DNA of 64,000 nucleotides from Aminobacter ciceronei (GTDB lineage: Bacteria > Pseudomonadota > Alphaproteobacteria > Rhizobiales > Rhizobiaceae), in contig NZ_JACJHY010000033.1 in NCBI RefSeq assembly GCF_014138625.1, positions 1-64,000 on the forward strand, written 5' to 3'. The notes below the pieces were generated by a model, which was given only the letters and a program-made list of their open reading frames with translations, was not told where the DNA came from and did no database searches. How positions within the stretch are numbered: position 1 is the first letter of the stretch; each line of letters begins with the position of its first letter. Positions 17,048 to 24,716 of this stretch are shown here, one piece after another. Position numbers and translations under genes: made by a program.

Positions 17048-17087
17048 GTGACAGCGCGGTGACGGTGCGATGACGGCGGCACGACAG
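17048..17087 (-). promoter_or_regulatory. Pho box with four 11-bp-spaced half-sites upstream of btaA
   Basis: On the minus strand, from distal to proximal, the 7-mers CTGTCGT, CCGTCAT, CCGTCAC and CTGTCAC occur at exactly 11-bp steps (starts at 17087, 17076, 17065 and 17054). This is the classical tandem direct-repeat PhoB site, doubled. It is on the btaA strand and ends 52 bases before the btaA start. A loose -10 such as TAGGCT (17042-17037) follows. Confidence 0.85.
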
Positions 17088-17192
17088 GCGCTTATGTGTC
17101 AGGGCGCAACCGAACGTTACGAAACCGTGCGGGACCTCGCGCATTTCATCTCCGACGCTCGTTCAACGGGCCGTTCTCGAAAGGAGATTGTT

Positions 17193-17483
17193 ATGAAGAA
17201 GTTCATTCTCGCGTCGGTTTCCGCCATTGCGCTGTTCGGCGTCGCCGCCTGTAGTGACAGCGGCACCGACAGCACGACCACTGAAAGCGTGAAACCGCCT
17301 GTGACCGAACAGCCGGCTCCTGTGAACCCGGCACCGGCCACGCCCGAGGCCTCGCCGCCGGCGACCGACAACACCACGACCAAGAGCATTACGCCGGCAC
17401 CGGAGAGCGGCACGAGCGGCGAGATGCAGAACACCGATCCGATGCAGCCCAAGCCCGTCGAGCCGGCTGCACCCGCGCAGTAA
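17193..17483 (+). CDS. small Pro/Thr-rich predicted lipoprotein
   Basis: This protein of 96 residues has a signal sequence and lipobox (VAAC, Cys20), then a low-complexity tail rich in Pro, Thr, Ala and Ser to the end. No folded domain is seen. Such tails span the periplasm as flexible linkers. AAAGGAG lies seven bases before ATG 17193, and a strong terminator follows directly. The open frame runs back to 17070, inside the Pho box, but the signal peptide and ribosome binding site decide for 17193. It is divergent from btaA, so the Pho box region lies between both; phosphate control of this gene is possible but unproven. Confidence 0.75.
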   Translation: MKKFILASVSAIALFGVAACSDSGTDSTTTESVKPPVTEQPAPVNPAPATPEASPPATDNTTTKSITPAPESGTSGEMQNTDPMQPKPVEPAAPAQ

Positions 17484-17499
17484 AGTTGCGGGAGGAGGC

Positions 17500-17530
17500 A
17501 AGCCCGGAGCATCGCTCCGGGCTTTTCTTT
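17500..17530 (+). terminator. rho-independent terminator after the small lipoprotein gene
   Basis: Perfect 10-bp stem AAGCCCGGAG/CTCCGGGCTT with loop CATCG, followed by TTCTTTT. It begins 17 bases after the lipoprotein stop and is also placed to stop the convergent permease gene. Confidence 0.85.
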
Positions 17531-17540
17531 TGTGTCGAGG

Positions 17541-18443
17541 TTAGCGCGTCACCCGGGCCCGGCGGCCAAGCGCCACGATCGCGATGACGGCGAGCGCGAA
17601 GATGAGAGTTCTTGCGCCGACATGTTCGCCAAGCAGGAACGCGGAGATGGCGATGGTGACGAAGGTCTGCAGCAGCTGGACCTGGCTGACGCGGGCGATG
17701 CCGCCCATGCCGAGACCGACATTCCAGGCGAAGAAGCCGAGGAACATCGAGCCGAAGCAAAGATAGAAGAAGGCAGATGTCTGCGCCGAGGAGGCGGAGG
17801 CGAACTCCGGATGCCAGCTCAGCAGGGCTCCTGTTATGGAGATCGGCGCGGTCAGGATCAGCGACCAGCAGATGACCTCCCAGCCCGGCATGCGGCGGGA
17901 CAGCTTGCCAGGCACGACGTAGCCGAGGCTCGCCGAGAGGGCCGCGAGGAACAGGAACAGGTCGCCTGACGACAGCTGCGTGCCGCTGTCGCTGATGGCG
18001 AAGGTGACGACGAGAGCGGCGCCTGCGACGCCGCAGGCCCAGAAAAGCGAGGATGGCCGCACGCCGCCGATGAGGGCGGCAAAGATACTCGTGGTCAGCG
18101 GCACTACGCCGAGAACCACCCCGCCATGGGACGCCGGTACCGTCTGCATGGCGTTGGAGGAGGAGATCGGGAAGCCGAAGACCAGAAGCAGGCCGGCGAG
18201 AAACAATGCCGGCGCATCGTCCTTCGGGAACCGCTTGCGCAGGACGAGCAGCAGCGCGGCCGCAGCAAGCGAGGCCATTGCCGCGCGGCCGTTGGTGACG
18301 AACCAGGGCGAAAGGGTTGCGAGAGCCACGCGAGTCGCCGGCAAGGTGCCGCCGAAGATGACGACGCCGAGCGTGCCCAAGGCAAGGCCAATCGTCTCGC
18401 GGGAGACCGTGCGTGCCGGCTGGGTGGTGTTGCGTGCATCCAT
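17541..18443 (-). CDS. EamA/DMT-family permease
   Basis: This 300-residue membrane protein has about ten transmembrane segments in two EamA repeats (GLALGTLGVVIFGGTLPATRVAL first, SGDLFLFLAALSASLGYVVPGKL second). ATG 18443 (MDARNTTQPARTVSRETIG) is chosen because the preceding in-frame residues look non-coding and lack a ribosome binding site near the other ATG. The motif WNVGLGMGGIARVSQVQLLQTF resembles exporters annotated as RhaT/YdcZ-like, but the substrate is unknown. It is transcribed away from the TerB-DnaJ gene and towards the lipoprotein terminator. It is the second member of this family in the window. Confidence 0.84.
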   Translation of the reverse strand: MDARNTTQPARTVSRETIGLALGTLGVVIFGGTLPATRVALATLSPWFVTNGRAAMASLAAAALLLVLRKRFPKDDAPALFLAGLLLVFGFPISSSNAMQTVPASHGGVVLGVVPLTTSIFAALIGGVRPSSLFWACGVAGAALVVTFAISDSGTQLSSGDLFLFLAALSASLGYVVPGKLSRRMPGWEVICWSLILTAPISITGALLSWHPEFASASSAQTSAFFYLCFGSMFLGFFAWNVGLGMGGIARVSQVQLLQTFVTIAISAFLLGEHVGARTLIFALAVIAIVALGRRARVTR

Positions 18444-18594
18444 GACGCAGATCGATAGCGGCGGCTGACTTTTGCGTCGTGAAAATTCCATTGGGCCAGA
18501 ATTTTGGTCCAGATGCCGGACTGTTGCCGACAAAGTTATGCGCGCGGCACCAAGGCATCTCGCATTTGCGAATGTTTCATCCTAAGAAGCGGCC

Positions 18595-19314
18595 ATGTCG
18601 ATTTGGGACCGTCTCGGCGACTTCATCGCGCGTATCTCTGCGTCGGCGGCAAATGGCGTCGCGGACGTCGTCGAGGCCGTGCGCACCGTCTTTTCCGGAG
18701 ACGCAGAAACCCGCCGCCGCGTGGCGTTTTCAGTGGCGATGATCGCGCTGTCGGCGAAGATGGCCAAGGCCGATGGGGTTGTTTCCCAGGCCGAGGTGCG
18801 CGCCTTCTACGAAATATTTGCGGTCCCGCCCGAGCATGCGCGCGACGTCGCGCGACTCTACGACATTGCCCAGCAGGACGTCGCCGGCTTCGAGTTCTAT
18901 GCCGAACGCATGGCCAAGCTGTGTGGTTCCGGCCATTCCAATTGCGGAATGCTGGAGGACATCCTCGACGGCCTGTTTCACATCGCCAAGGCCGACGGCA
19001 TGATGCACCAGTGCGAGGGCAGCTTCCTGCATCGGGTCTCCGAGATATTCCGCATCGACGAGATGCACTACCAGACAATCGTGGCGCGCCATTTCGATCT
19101 CGGCGACACCGATCCCTATCGTGTGCTCGGCATCGAGCGCGGCAAGCCGTTCGAAGATGTGCGCAAACACTACCGCAAGCTTGTCGCCAGCAATCATCCC
19201 GATAAGCTGATCGCGCGCGGCCTGCCGGAAGAGTTCATTAGGATCGCCACCACCCGCATCGCCGCGATCAATGCGGCCTACGAGATGATCGAAAGGGGAC
19301 TCCGGCACGCATGA
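18595..19314 (+). CDS. TerB-DnaJ (DjlA-like) co-chaperone
   Basis: This 239-residue protein has a TerB-like helical domain at about 42-165 with the acidic repeats AKMAKADGVVSQAE and HIAKADGMMHQCEG, followed by a J domain at about 172-235 with the HPD tripeptide at 201-203. The order matches E. coli DjlA, but the N-terminal membrane helix is not obvious, so it may be cytosolic. J domains stimulate DnaK ATPase. ATGA overlap with the following amidase gene shows tight coupling, a pairing I would not have predicted from function. The TerB domain probably binds metal or a partner. Confidence 0.82.
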   Translation: MSIWDRLGDFIARISASAANGVADVVEAVRTVFSGDAETRRRVAFSVAMIALSAKMAKADGVVSQAEVRAFYEIFAVPPEHARDVARLYDIAQQDVAGFEFYAERMAKLCGSGHSNCGMLEDILDGLFHIAKADGMMHQCEGSFLHRVSEIFRIDEMHYQTIVARHFDLGDTDPYRVLGIERGKPFEDVRKHYRKLVASNHPDKLIARGLPEEFIRIATTRIAAINAAYEMIERGLRHA

Positions 19315-20075
19315 GCGGTTTTCAACCCGACCAACCGCATGCCGAGGTACGGCTTTCGCCCAATTTCGGGCAGCGGCGCGACGGGATGAAGCCCGACATG
19401 ATCGTGCTGCACTACACCGGTATGGAAACCGGCGATGGTGCGGAGTCCTGGCTGTGCAATCCCGAAAGCGAAGTGTCGTCGCACTATCTGGTGCATGAGG
19501 ACGGACGCATCGTTCAGATGGTGCGCGAAGGCGACCGCGCCTGGCATGCCGGCAAGAGCTCCTGGCGCGGCGAAACCGACATCAACTCCTGCTCGGTCGG
19601 CATCGAGATCGTCAATCCGGGCCATGCGCTCGGCTACCGCGCGTTTCCCAGGCGTCAGATGCGGGCGGTGATCGAGCTCTGCCTCGGCATCGCCGAGCGC
19701 CACAATGTGGCGCCGGAGCGCGTCCTGGCGCATTCCGACGTCGCCCTGGGACGCAAGGTCGACCCCGGCGAGAAGTTTTCGTGGCGGATGCTGGCCCAGT
19801 CCGGCATAGGTCATTGGGTCGCACCTTCGCCGCGCAAAGGGCGCGCGCTGCTGCAACCGGGCGACGGCGGGGCGGCTGTCGAGGAGCTGCAATCGATGCT
19901 CGCGCTCTATGGTTACGGCGTCGAGATCACCGGCCGCCTCGACGCGCAAACGGTTGTAACTGTTCAGGCTTTTCAACGTCACTTCCGCACCAGCTGCGTT
20001 GACGGCGTGGTCGATTCATCGACCGTGTCGACGCTGCGGCGGCTACTTGCGGCGCTTCCCGGCGGGCTTGACTAG
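19311..20075 (+). CDS. AmpD-like N-acetylmuramoyl-L-alanine amidase with PG-binding domain
   Basis: This 254-residue zinc amidase has an amidase_2 domain with likely Zn ligands His34 (LHYTG), His141 (AHSD) and Asp151 (VDPGEKF). A C-terminal PG_binding_1 domain follows (VEELQSMLALYGYGVEITGRLD). It cuts between muramic acid and L-alanine. No signal peptide is seen, so like AmpD it should work in the cytosol on recycled anhydro-muropeptides, although the AmiD-like PG-binding domain hints at intact peptidoglycan. The two are hard to tell apart here. It shares a 4-base overlap with the TerB-DnaJ gene and ends about 200 bases before the SLT gene. Confidence 0.86.
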   Translation: MSGFQPDQPHAEVRLSPNFGQRRDGMKPDMIVLHYTGMETGDGAESWLCNPESEVSSHYLVHEDGRIVQMVREGDRAWHAGKSSWRGETDINSCSVGIEIVNPGHALGYRAFPRRQMRAVIELCLGIAERHNVAPERVLAHSDVALGRKVDPGEKFSWRMLAQSGIGHWVAPSPRKGRALLQPGDGGAAVEELQSMLALYGYGVEITGRLDAQTVVTVQAFQRHFRTSCVDGVVDSSTVSTLRRLLAALPGGLD

Positions 20076-20284
20076 CCCTGGGTTGGTGATTCGCCAGATT
20101 ACAACCTGTCACGCATTGTGACTTGTCCGGTCATTTTTCCCGCCAGTTCCCCCGTCACATGCATTTCCGTGCAAGGCGCCGGCTAAGTCTGCCATGCCCC
20201 GTAAGAGGGCCCTCCGGCGTTTAGGAAGGGATGCTGCGCGACGGCTTTCGGCTGTCGTTCGGCCTGTTCGAGAACAAGGATAAT

Positions 20285-20941
20285 ATGAAGAATTTGACCG
20301 TTTTAGCGGTGGCATGTGCCGCCGGCCTGACCTCTTTTGCCGCTCACGCCCAGGACGGCGCAGTCAGGGCCTCGAAGGCGATCATCGAAACCAGCAAGAA
20401 AGCCAGTGCAGCCAAGGCAAACAAGATCGGCGACGATTGCCCATATCTGTTCGGCTGCAGCGCCAAAAAGGAAACCGCCGTCGACAATTTCACGACCGCC
20501 TCGATCGGCGCCAAGGGCGCGAAGTCGCTGAAGGAGCAGGCTGGCAAGTCGGCCAAGGCCGCCAAGGCGAACGCACCTTACGGTGAGATCGTCGCGCGCT
20601 ACGCTTCGTCCTACGGCGTTCCGGTTTCGCTCGCCCATGCCGTGATCAGCGTCGAAAGCAACTACCGCCCCAACGTTCGCGGCAGCGCCGGCGAAATCGG
20701 ACTGATGCAGATCAAGCCGTCGACTGCCCGCATGATGGGTTACAGCGGTTCGGCCAAGGGCCTGTTCAACCCCGAGACCAATATCAAGTTCGGCATGAAG
20801 TACCTTGCCAAGGCTCACGAGCTTTCCGGCGGCACGACTTGCGGCACAATCCTGAAGTACAATGCTGGCCACGGTGCCAAGCGCATGAACCCGGTTTCCG
20901 CCGCCTACTGCAAGAAAGTCCAGGCCCGCATCGGCGGATAA
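20285..20941 (+). CDS. SLT-domain lytic transglycosylase
   Basis: This 218-residue exported protein has a signal peptide ending SFAAHA, a Lys/Ala-rich linker (about 26-97) and a C-terminal SLT domain. The catalytic glutamate is Glu124 in AVISVESNYRPN, with GEIGLMQIKPSTARMMGY and GTILKYNAGHGAKRM as the other family motifs. It cleaves glycan strands. ATG 20285 is chosen for the signal peptide and AAGGA upstream. The basic linker may bind the negatively charged wall or be cleaved. It is followed by a palindromic repeat element, a hairpin with a T run and the RNase P gene. Confidence 0.9.
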   Translation: MKNLTVLAVACAAGLTSFAAHAQDGAVRASKAIIETSKKASAAKANKIGDDCPYLFGCSAKKETAVDNFTTASIGAKGAKSLKEQAGKSAKAAKANAPYGEIVARYASSYGVPVSLAHAVISVESNYRPNVRGSAGEIGLMQIKPSTARMMGYSGSAKGLFNPETNIKFGMKYLAKAHELSGGTTCGTILKYNAGHGAKRMNPVSAAYCKKVQARIGG

Positions 20942-20964
20942 CCGCTCGGGGATCCCGCCGCATC

Positions 20965-21058
20965 GGCTCGAAAATCGTTTGCGATTTTCGGAAAGCACGA
21001 TGCGCAGATGTAGCGAGTTGGAGCGTCCGGGGTGCGTCCATTCGGACGCACAGTGCGC
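20965..21058. repeat. dispersed palindromic intergenic element (RIME-like)
   Basis: Two hairpins are joined: CGAAAATCG/CGATTTTCG (20969-20990) and GTGCGTCC/GGACGCAC near 21034-21053, between them a conserved-looking linker with GCACGATGCGCAGAT. The composition and order match repeated intergenic palindromes I remember from Mesorhizobium genomes. Only one copy lies in this window, so its dispersed nature is recalled, not shown. Confidence 0.45.
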
Positions 21059-21060
21059 TG

Positions 21061-21086
21061 AAGGCGAATGTTTTCATTTGCCTTTT
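21061..21086 (+). terminator. likely rho-independent terminator of the SLT gene
   Basis: Ten-base stem (AAGGCGAATG with CATTTGCCTT, one G-T wobble) with TTTT loop, ending in TTTT. It lies 120 bases after the SLT stop and overlaps the possible -35 region of rnpB. Confidence 0.5.
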
Positions 21087-21107
21087 GCCGTGTGAACCAT
21101 TCTATAC
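21078..21107 (+). promoter_or_regulatory. candidate rnpB promoter
   Basis: TTGCCT (21078-21083) and CTATAC (21102-21107) are 18 bases apart; CTATAC is close to the alphaproteobacterial -10 consensus. The predicted start six bases on, about 21113, coincides with the first base of the RNase P P1 helix. Confidence 0.55.
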
Positions 21108-21112
21108 GCCTT

Positions 21113-21507
21113 GCCAGCTGGCCGGGCGGCCGCACCCGCAATTGCCGAAAGGCAGCGGGTGAGGAAAGTCCGGGCTCCATGGATACACGGTGCCGGTTAA
21201 TGGCCGGCGGGGGCGACCCCAGGGAAAGTGCCACAGAAAGCAAACCGCCGCGATTTTCGCGGTAAGGGTGAAAGGGTGGGGTAAGAGCCCACCGCGCGAC
21301 TGGCAACAGGAGCGGCAAGGTAAACCCCACCGGGAGCAAAACCGAATAGGGGTGGTGCGAGGGGAAACCCTCAGGGCTGTTTCCGGCTCACCGCCCGGGT
21401 AGGTTGCGTGAGGCGCATGGCAACATGCGCCCAAGAAGAATGGTCGCCACGTTCCCGTGCTGCAAGGCGCGGGGGCCATACAGAACCCGGCTTACAGGCC
21501 AGCTGGC
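21113..21507 (+). ncRNA. rnpB: RNase P RNA (class A)
   Basis: RNase P RNA is the catalytic RNA that matures tRNA 5' ends. The ends pair as P1 helix (gccagctggcc at 21113-21123 with ggccagctggc at 21497-21507). The universally conserved 5' core GAGGAAAGTCCGGGCTCC (near 21161) and the 3' core AGAACCCGGCTTACAGGCC (near 21483-21500) are both present, and the internal GAGGGGAAACCCTC and GGTAAACCCCACC parts fit the alphaproteobacterial form. Length is about 395 bases. Exact ends are inferred from the P1 helix. The strand is plus and no protein gene overlaps. Confidence 0.95.
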
Positions 21508-21567
21508 GCTTGCCTCTTTGCCCATGTCTTCAATCGCTTGTGGCCGATCTCGCGTGTCTTGATTCAA

Positions 21568-21586
21568 GGGCGCGGAGGCCGCGCCC
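21568..21586. other. GC-rich hairpin downstream of rnpB
   Basis: GGGCGCG and CGCGCCC form a 7-bp stem with a GAGGC loop. No T run follows, so it is a weak terminator candidate or a processing barrier for the RNase P transcript. A second hairpin (GACGACG/CGTCGTC, 21692-21708) abuts the stop of the next minus-strand gene. Confidence 0.3.
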
Positions 21587-21718
21587 CGGGGCATGTGATT
21601 GGCCGAGGTCGATCATGTCATTTTCTGTCGTGTTGGAGGCGGACGCGTAGACATCCTGTGCGTCCTTCATGGCCATAGCGGTATCTCGGTCGACGACGTT
21701 TCGTCGTCCTGACTGCCG

Positions 21719-22834
21719 TCAACCGTCCAGCCTGTCCAGCGATGCCTTCATCGCGGTCCACAGCTCCTCCGCCGGCTCGCAGCCGACCGACAGCCTGACG
21801 AAACCCGGCGTAACTGCGTCGCCGCGGCGCAGCCTGCGCTCGGCGACGGTGTGCACGCCACCGAAAGAGGTGGCAGCATGCATCAGTTCGCAGCCATTGA
21901 TGAAGGCTTCCGCCAGCTCCTCGGAGCCGAGATCGAAGCTGATCAGGAAGCCGAAGCGGTCCATCTGGACACGGGCCAGATTGTGCGACGGGTCGCCTTC
22001 CAGTCCTGGGAAGCGCAAGCCGCTGACGGCCGGGTGCGCATTGAGGCGCGGCGCGATGATTTCGGCTGTCGAACACATGCGGTCGAAGCGCAACTCGAGC
22101 GTTTCCAGGCCGCGATGCACCAGCCAGGCCTCGAACGGGCCGGGAATGCCGCCGGCATTCTGTCGCCATTCGGTGACGGCGGCGACGATGTCCGGATCGC
22201 GGCTGGCGACATGGCCGAACAGCACGTCGGAATGGCCGTTGGGCGCCTTGGTGTCGGCGGCGACGACGATGTCGGCGTCGAGGTCGAGCGGGCGCTGGCC
22301 GAAGGGCGTCATCGTGGTGTTGTCGACGATAAGCAGGCCGCCGGCCTTGTGCACGGCATCCGCCACGGCCGCGATGTCGCAGATGTCGAGCGTTGGGTTG
22401 GACGGGCTTTCGATGAAGACGAGGCGGTAGCCTTGGAAGCCGCCATCGAGAAAGCTTGCCGTCGGCCGCACGTCGGTCTTGACGCCGAAGGCGCCGAGGA
22501 AGCGATCGGCCAGGATGCGCGTCGTGTGATAGCCGTCCGAGGCGACGAGGATACGGTCGCCGGTCTTGAGCAAGGCGAAGAAGGCGGCCGAAATGGCCCC
22601 CATGCCTGAGGGAAATGCCACGCAAGGCGCGCCCTCCAGATGGCCGAGCATCTCTTCGGTGGCCGACCAGTTGGCGTTGCTGAAGCGGCCATACTGGTTG
22701 AAGCCCGTCGCGTCGCCGGGCGCGTGATAGATCGAGGCCATGGTCAGCGGCACCGGGATCGGGTCGCCGACGCCGAGTTTCGAACGGCGCAGATGGGCGA
22801 GGCTGGCAGCGCGGGCTTTCATGGTCTCGGACAT
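21719..22834 (-). CDS. Cys/Met metabolism PLP enzyme (cystathionine gamma-lyase/synthase-like)
   Basis: This 371-residue fold-I trans-sulfuration enzyme has the PLP lysine Lys196 in VAADTKAPNGHSDVLFG. The usual SATKY version of that motif is changed to ADTKA, and VDNTTMTPFGQRPL and ESPSNPTLD are standard. That marks a subgroup often annotated as cystathionine gamma-lyase in rhizobia. A gamma-synthase or methionine gamma-lyase role cannot be excluded. The start at 22834 fits the family length. No cys or met gene adjoins, and its neighbour on one side is rnpB and on the other, 407 bases away and divergent, mraZ. Confidence 0.78.
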   Translation of the reverse strand: MSETMKARAASLAHLRRSKLGVGDPIPVPLTMASIYHAPGDATGFNQYGRFSNANWSATEEMLGHLEGAPCVAFPSGMGAISAAFFALLKTGDRILVASDGYHTTRILADRFLGAFGVKTDVRPTASFLDGGFQGYRLVFIESPSNPTLDICDIAAVADAVHKAGGLLIVDNTTMTPFGQRPLDLDADIVVAADTKAPNGHSDVLFGHVASRDPDIVAAVTEWRQNAGGIPGPFEAWLVHRGLETLELRFDRMCSTAEIIAPRLNAHPAVSGLRFPGLEGDPSHNLARVQMDRFGFLISFDLGSEELAEAFINGCELMHAATSFGGVHTVAERRLRRGDAVTPGFVRLSVGCEPAEELWTAMKASLDRLDG

Positions 22835-23241
22835 GATTTGCTGTCTTTCCCTGGCAATGCAGATGACACCTCAACGCTAGGGGCTAGGTCCTTGCGCGGC
22901 AAGACGGAAACCGGGCCGCAGCGTTGGGCCACGTAAGACTTCGTTAGCCTTAAGGGATCATAAAAATCAGGAAGCCGCGAAAGGGTCCGAAAGGGCGCTG
23001 GTGACGGCCAAGTGTGCCCAGTTCCCGTTGACGCCCATATCACCCCATGTTATCCCAAATCGGTAACCATGATTTCGTTCCAGTAAAGGGTAAGGCGTTC
23101 GCCGATCCGGCAGCCGCGGCGGCTGCAGGTCGAAGTGCGCTGGCCCTGCGACGGAGGCATTTTTTGGGATTGATCCGGGCCATCGGGGCTCGGGTGGCAT
23201 GACGAAGAGGGGCGCGGCCACGGAAGTGGCCGGATCAGTCG
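22835..23241. other. 407-base regulatory region between the PLP enzyme gene and mraZ
   Basis: This region has no convincing gene. It contains the repeat array and promoter listed separately, then about 180 bases of leader to the mraZ start with a GC-rich stretch rich in GGG triplets (23165-23200) at irregular spacing. Confidence 0.6.
23024..23057 (-). promoter_or_regulatory. MraZ operator: four NCCCR/TGGGN-type repeats with 10-bp period, overlapping a promoter
   Basis: On the minus strand TGGGA, TGGGG, TGGGC and CGGGA are separated by exactly five bases each (plus-strand CCC starts at 23054, 23044, 23034, 23024). E. coli MraZ is known to bind TGGGN repeats with 5-base spacers. A promoter-like TTGACG (23028-23033), 17 bases, TATCCC (23051-23056) pointing to mraZ lies within the array. 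The array ends 184 bases before mraZ. Confidence 0.75.
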
Positions 23242-23700
23242 ATGGATCGGTTTCTGTCAAGCGCGGTGAACAGGATCGATGCGAAGGGGCGGGTCTCCGT
23301 TCCGGCGCATTTCCGTGCCGTATTGCAGAAGCGCGGCTACGCCGAGCTCTATGCGCTCAGGGCACTCGACGTGCCGGCGCTGGATGTTGGCGGCCTCGAC
23401 CTGCTCGACCGTTACGAGCAGCGCATCGCCCAAGAAGATCCGTTCCTGCAGACGGCGGACGACATGTCCTTTTTCATCCATGGCGACAGCACCTTCCTCA
23501 AGCTCGATCAGGATGGGCGCATTTCGGTGTCGGATTTCCTGCGCGAGCATACGGGGATCACCACCGACGTGGCCTTTGTCGGGCGGGGGCAGTTTTTTCA
23601 GATGTGGGAGCCGGAGCGGCTGCGCAGCCATGGCGCGGACGTGCGTGCCCGGCTCCTGAAGCTTCGGCAGGGGACGAAGCCTGGGGAGCGACCGGAATGA
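23242..23700 (+). CDS. mraZ: transcriptional regulator MraZ
   Basis: This 152-residue AbrB-like double swapped-hairpin protein is the first gene of the dcw cluster. Two MraZ repeats are visible ([26 protein letters not shown] and [28 protein letters not shown]). MraZ binds direct repeats in its own promoter and in E. coli represses the dcw operon. The matching repeat array is upstream here. The stop TGA overlaps the rsmH start by 3 bases within ATGA. The frame of the downstream gene stays open through the whole of mraZ, but codon content and the family start favour a separate mraZ. Confidence 0.94.
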   Translation: MDRFLSSAVNRIDAKGRVSVPAHFRAVLQKRGYAELYALRALDVPALDVGGLDLLDRYEQRIAQEDPFLQTADDMSFFIHGDSTFLKLDQDGRISVSDFLREHTGITTDVAFVGRGQFFQMWEPERLRSHGADVRARLLKLRQGTKPGERPE

Positions 23701-24713
23701 CGGCTGGCCACGGCGATGACCATCTTGCTGTCGGCGGACCGGCCCGCCACATTCCGGTCCTCCTCGCCGAAGTTCTGAAGGCGCTTCATCCGCAGCCGGG
23801 CGACGTGGTCGTCGACGGCACGTTCGGTGCCGGCGGCTATACCAGGGCTATTCTCGCGGCCGGCGCGTCGGTGGTGGCAATCGACCGCGATCCTGATGCC
23901 ATTGCAGCCGGGCGCGAGCTCGAAGCGCAGTCGAGCGGCAAGCTCCGTCTCGTCCAGGCGCCATTCTCCAGCCTCGACGAGCATGTCGAGCTCGTCGACG
24001 GTGTCGTGCTCGATATCGGCGTGTCGTCAATGCAGCTCGACCAGGCGCAGCGCGGCTTTTCCTTTCGCGCCGACGGTCCGCTCGACATGCGCATGGCCCA
24101 GGCCGGTGCCAGCGCCGCCGACGTCGTCAACCGCTTCAAATCAGGCGATCTTGCCCGTATCTTCGGTTTCCTCGGTGAGGAGCGCCACGCCGGGCGTATC
24201 GCCCGTATGATCGAAAGCCGCCGCGAGCGCCGCCCGTTCGAGCGCACGCTCGACCTGGCAGACGCCATCGAGACCCATATCGGTCGCGCGCCGAAGGACA
24301 AGATTCATCCGGCGACGCGCGTGTTCCAGGCGCTGCGCATCTATGTCAACGACGAGCTTGGCGAACTGGCGCGGGCGTTGTTCGCAGCCGAGCGTGCACT
24401 GAAGCCCGGCGGGCGGCTTGTGGTCGTCACCTTCCATTCGCTCGAAGACCGCATCGTCAAGCGCTTCATCACCGACCGCTCGTCGAGCCCGTCGCGGTCG
24501 CGCTACATGCCGGAACTCGAAACCATCGCCACGACCTTCGACAAGGCCGGCGGTGCTGTCGGTCCGAGCGACGCCGAGACGGCAATCAATCCGCGTTCGC
24601 GTTCGGCCAAACTCAGGGCTGCCGTTCGCACGACGGCTGCACCGCGCGCCGAAGACTATTCCATTTTCGGGCTTCCGAAGCTTCCCGACGTCAGCCAGTC
24701 GGGAGAAAGGTGA
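23697..24713 (+). CDS. rsmH: 16S rRNA (cytosine(1402)-N4)-methyltransferase
   Basis: This enzyme of 338 residues (MraW) methylates N4 of C1402 in the ribosomal P site. Hallmarks are [13 protein letters not shown], the SAM-binding [35 protein letters not shown] and [15 protein letters not shown]. The start at 23697 is set by the ATGA overlap with mraZ; the same frame is open far upstream, but the extra sequence is the shadow of mraZ. It is the second dcw gene and conserved in place in most bacteria. Three bases separate its stop from ftsL. Confidence 0.95.
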   Translation: MTAGHGDDHLAVGGPARHIPVLLAEVLKALHPQPGDVVVDGTFGAGGYTRAILAAGASVVAIDRDPDAIAAGRELEAQSSGKLRLVQAPFSSLDEHVELVDGVVLDIGVSSMQLDQAQRGFSFRADGPLDMRMAQAGASAADVVNRFKSGDLARIFGFLGEERHAGRIARMIESRRERRPFERTLDLADAIETHIGRAPKDKIHPATRVFQALRIYVNDELGELARALFAAERALKPGGRLVVVTFHSLEDRIVKRFITDRSSSPSRSRYMPELETIATTFDKAGGAVGPSDAETAINPRSRSAKLRAAVRTTAAPRAEDYSIFGLPKLPDVSQSGER

Positions 24714-24716
24714 ACC

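Noticed and set aside
20108-20122. GTCAC-GCATT-GTGAC inverted repeat before the SLT gene
   Set aside because: Five-base arms are common by chance and no partner regulator is evident.
23199-24713. An open frame running through mraZ into rsmH
   Set aside because: The mraZ frame carries the conserved protein; the RsmH family start fits ATG 23697.
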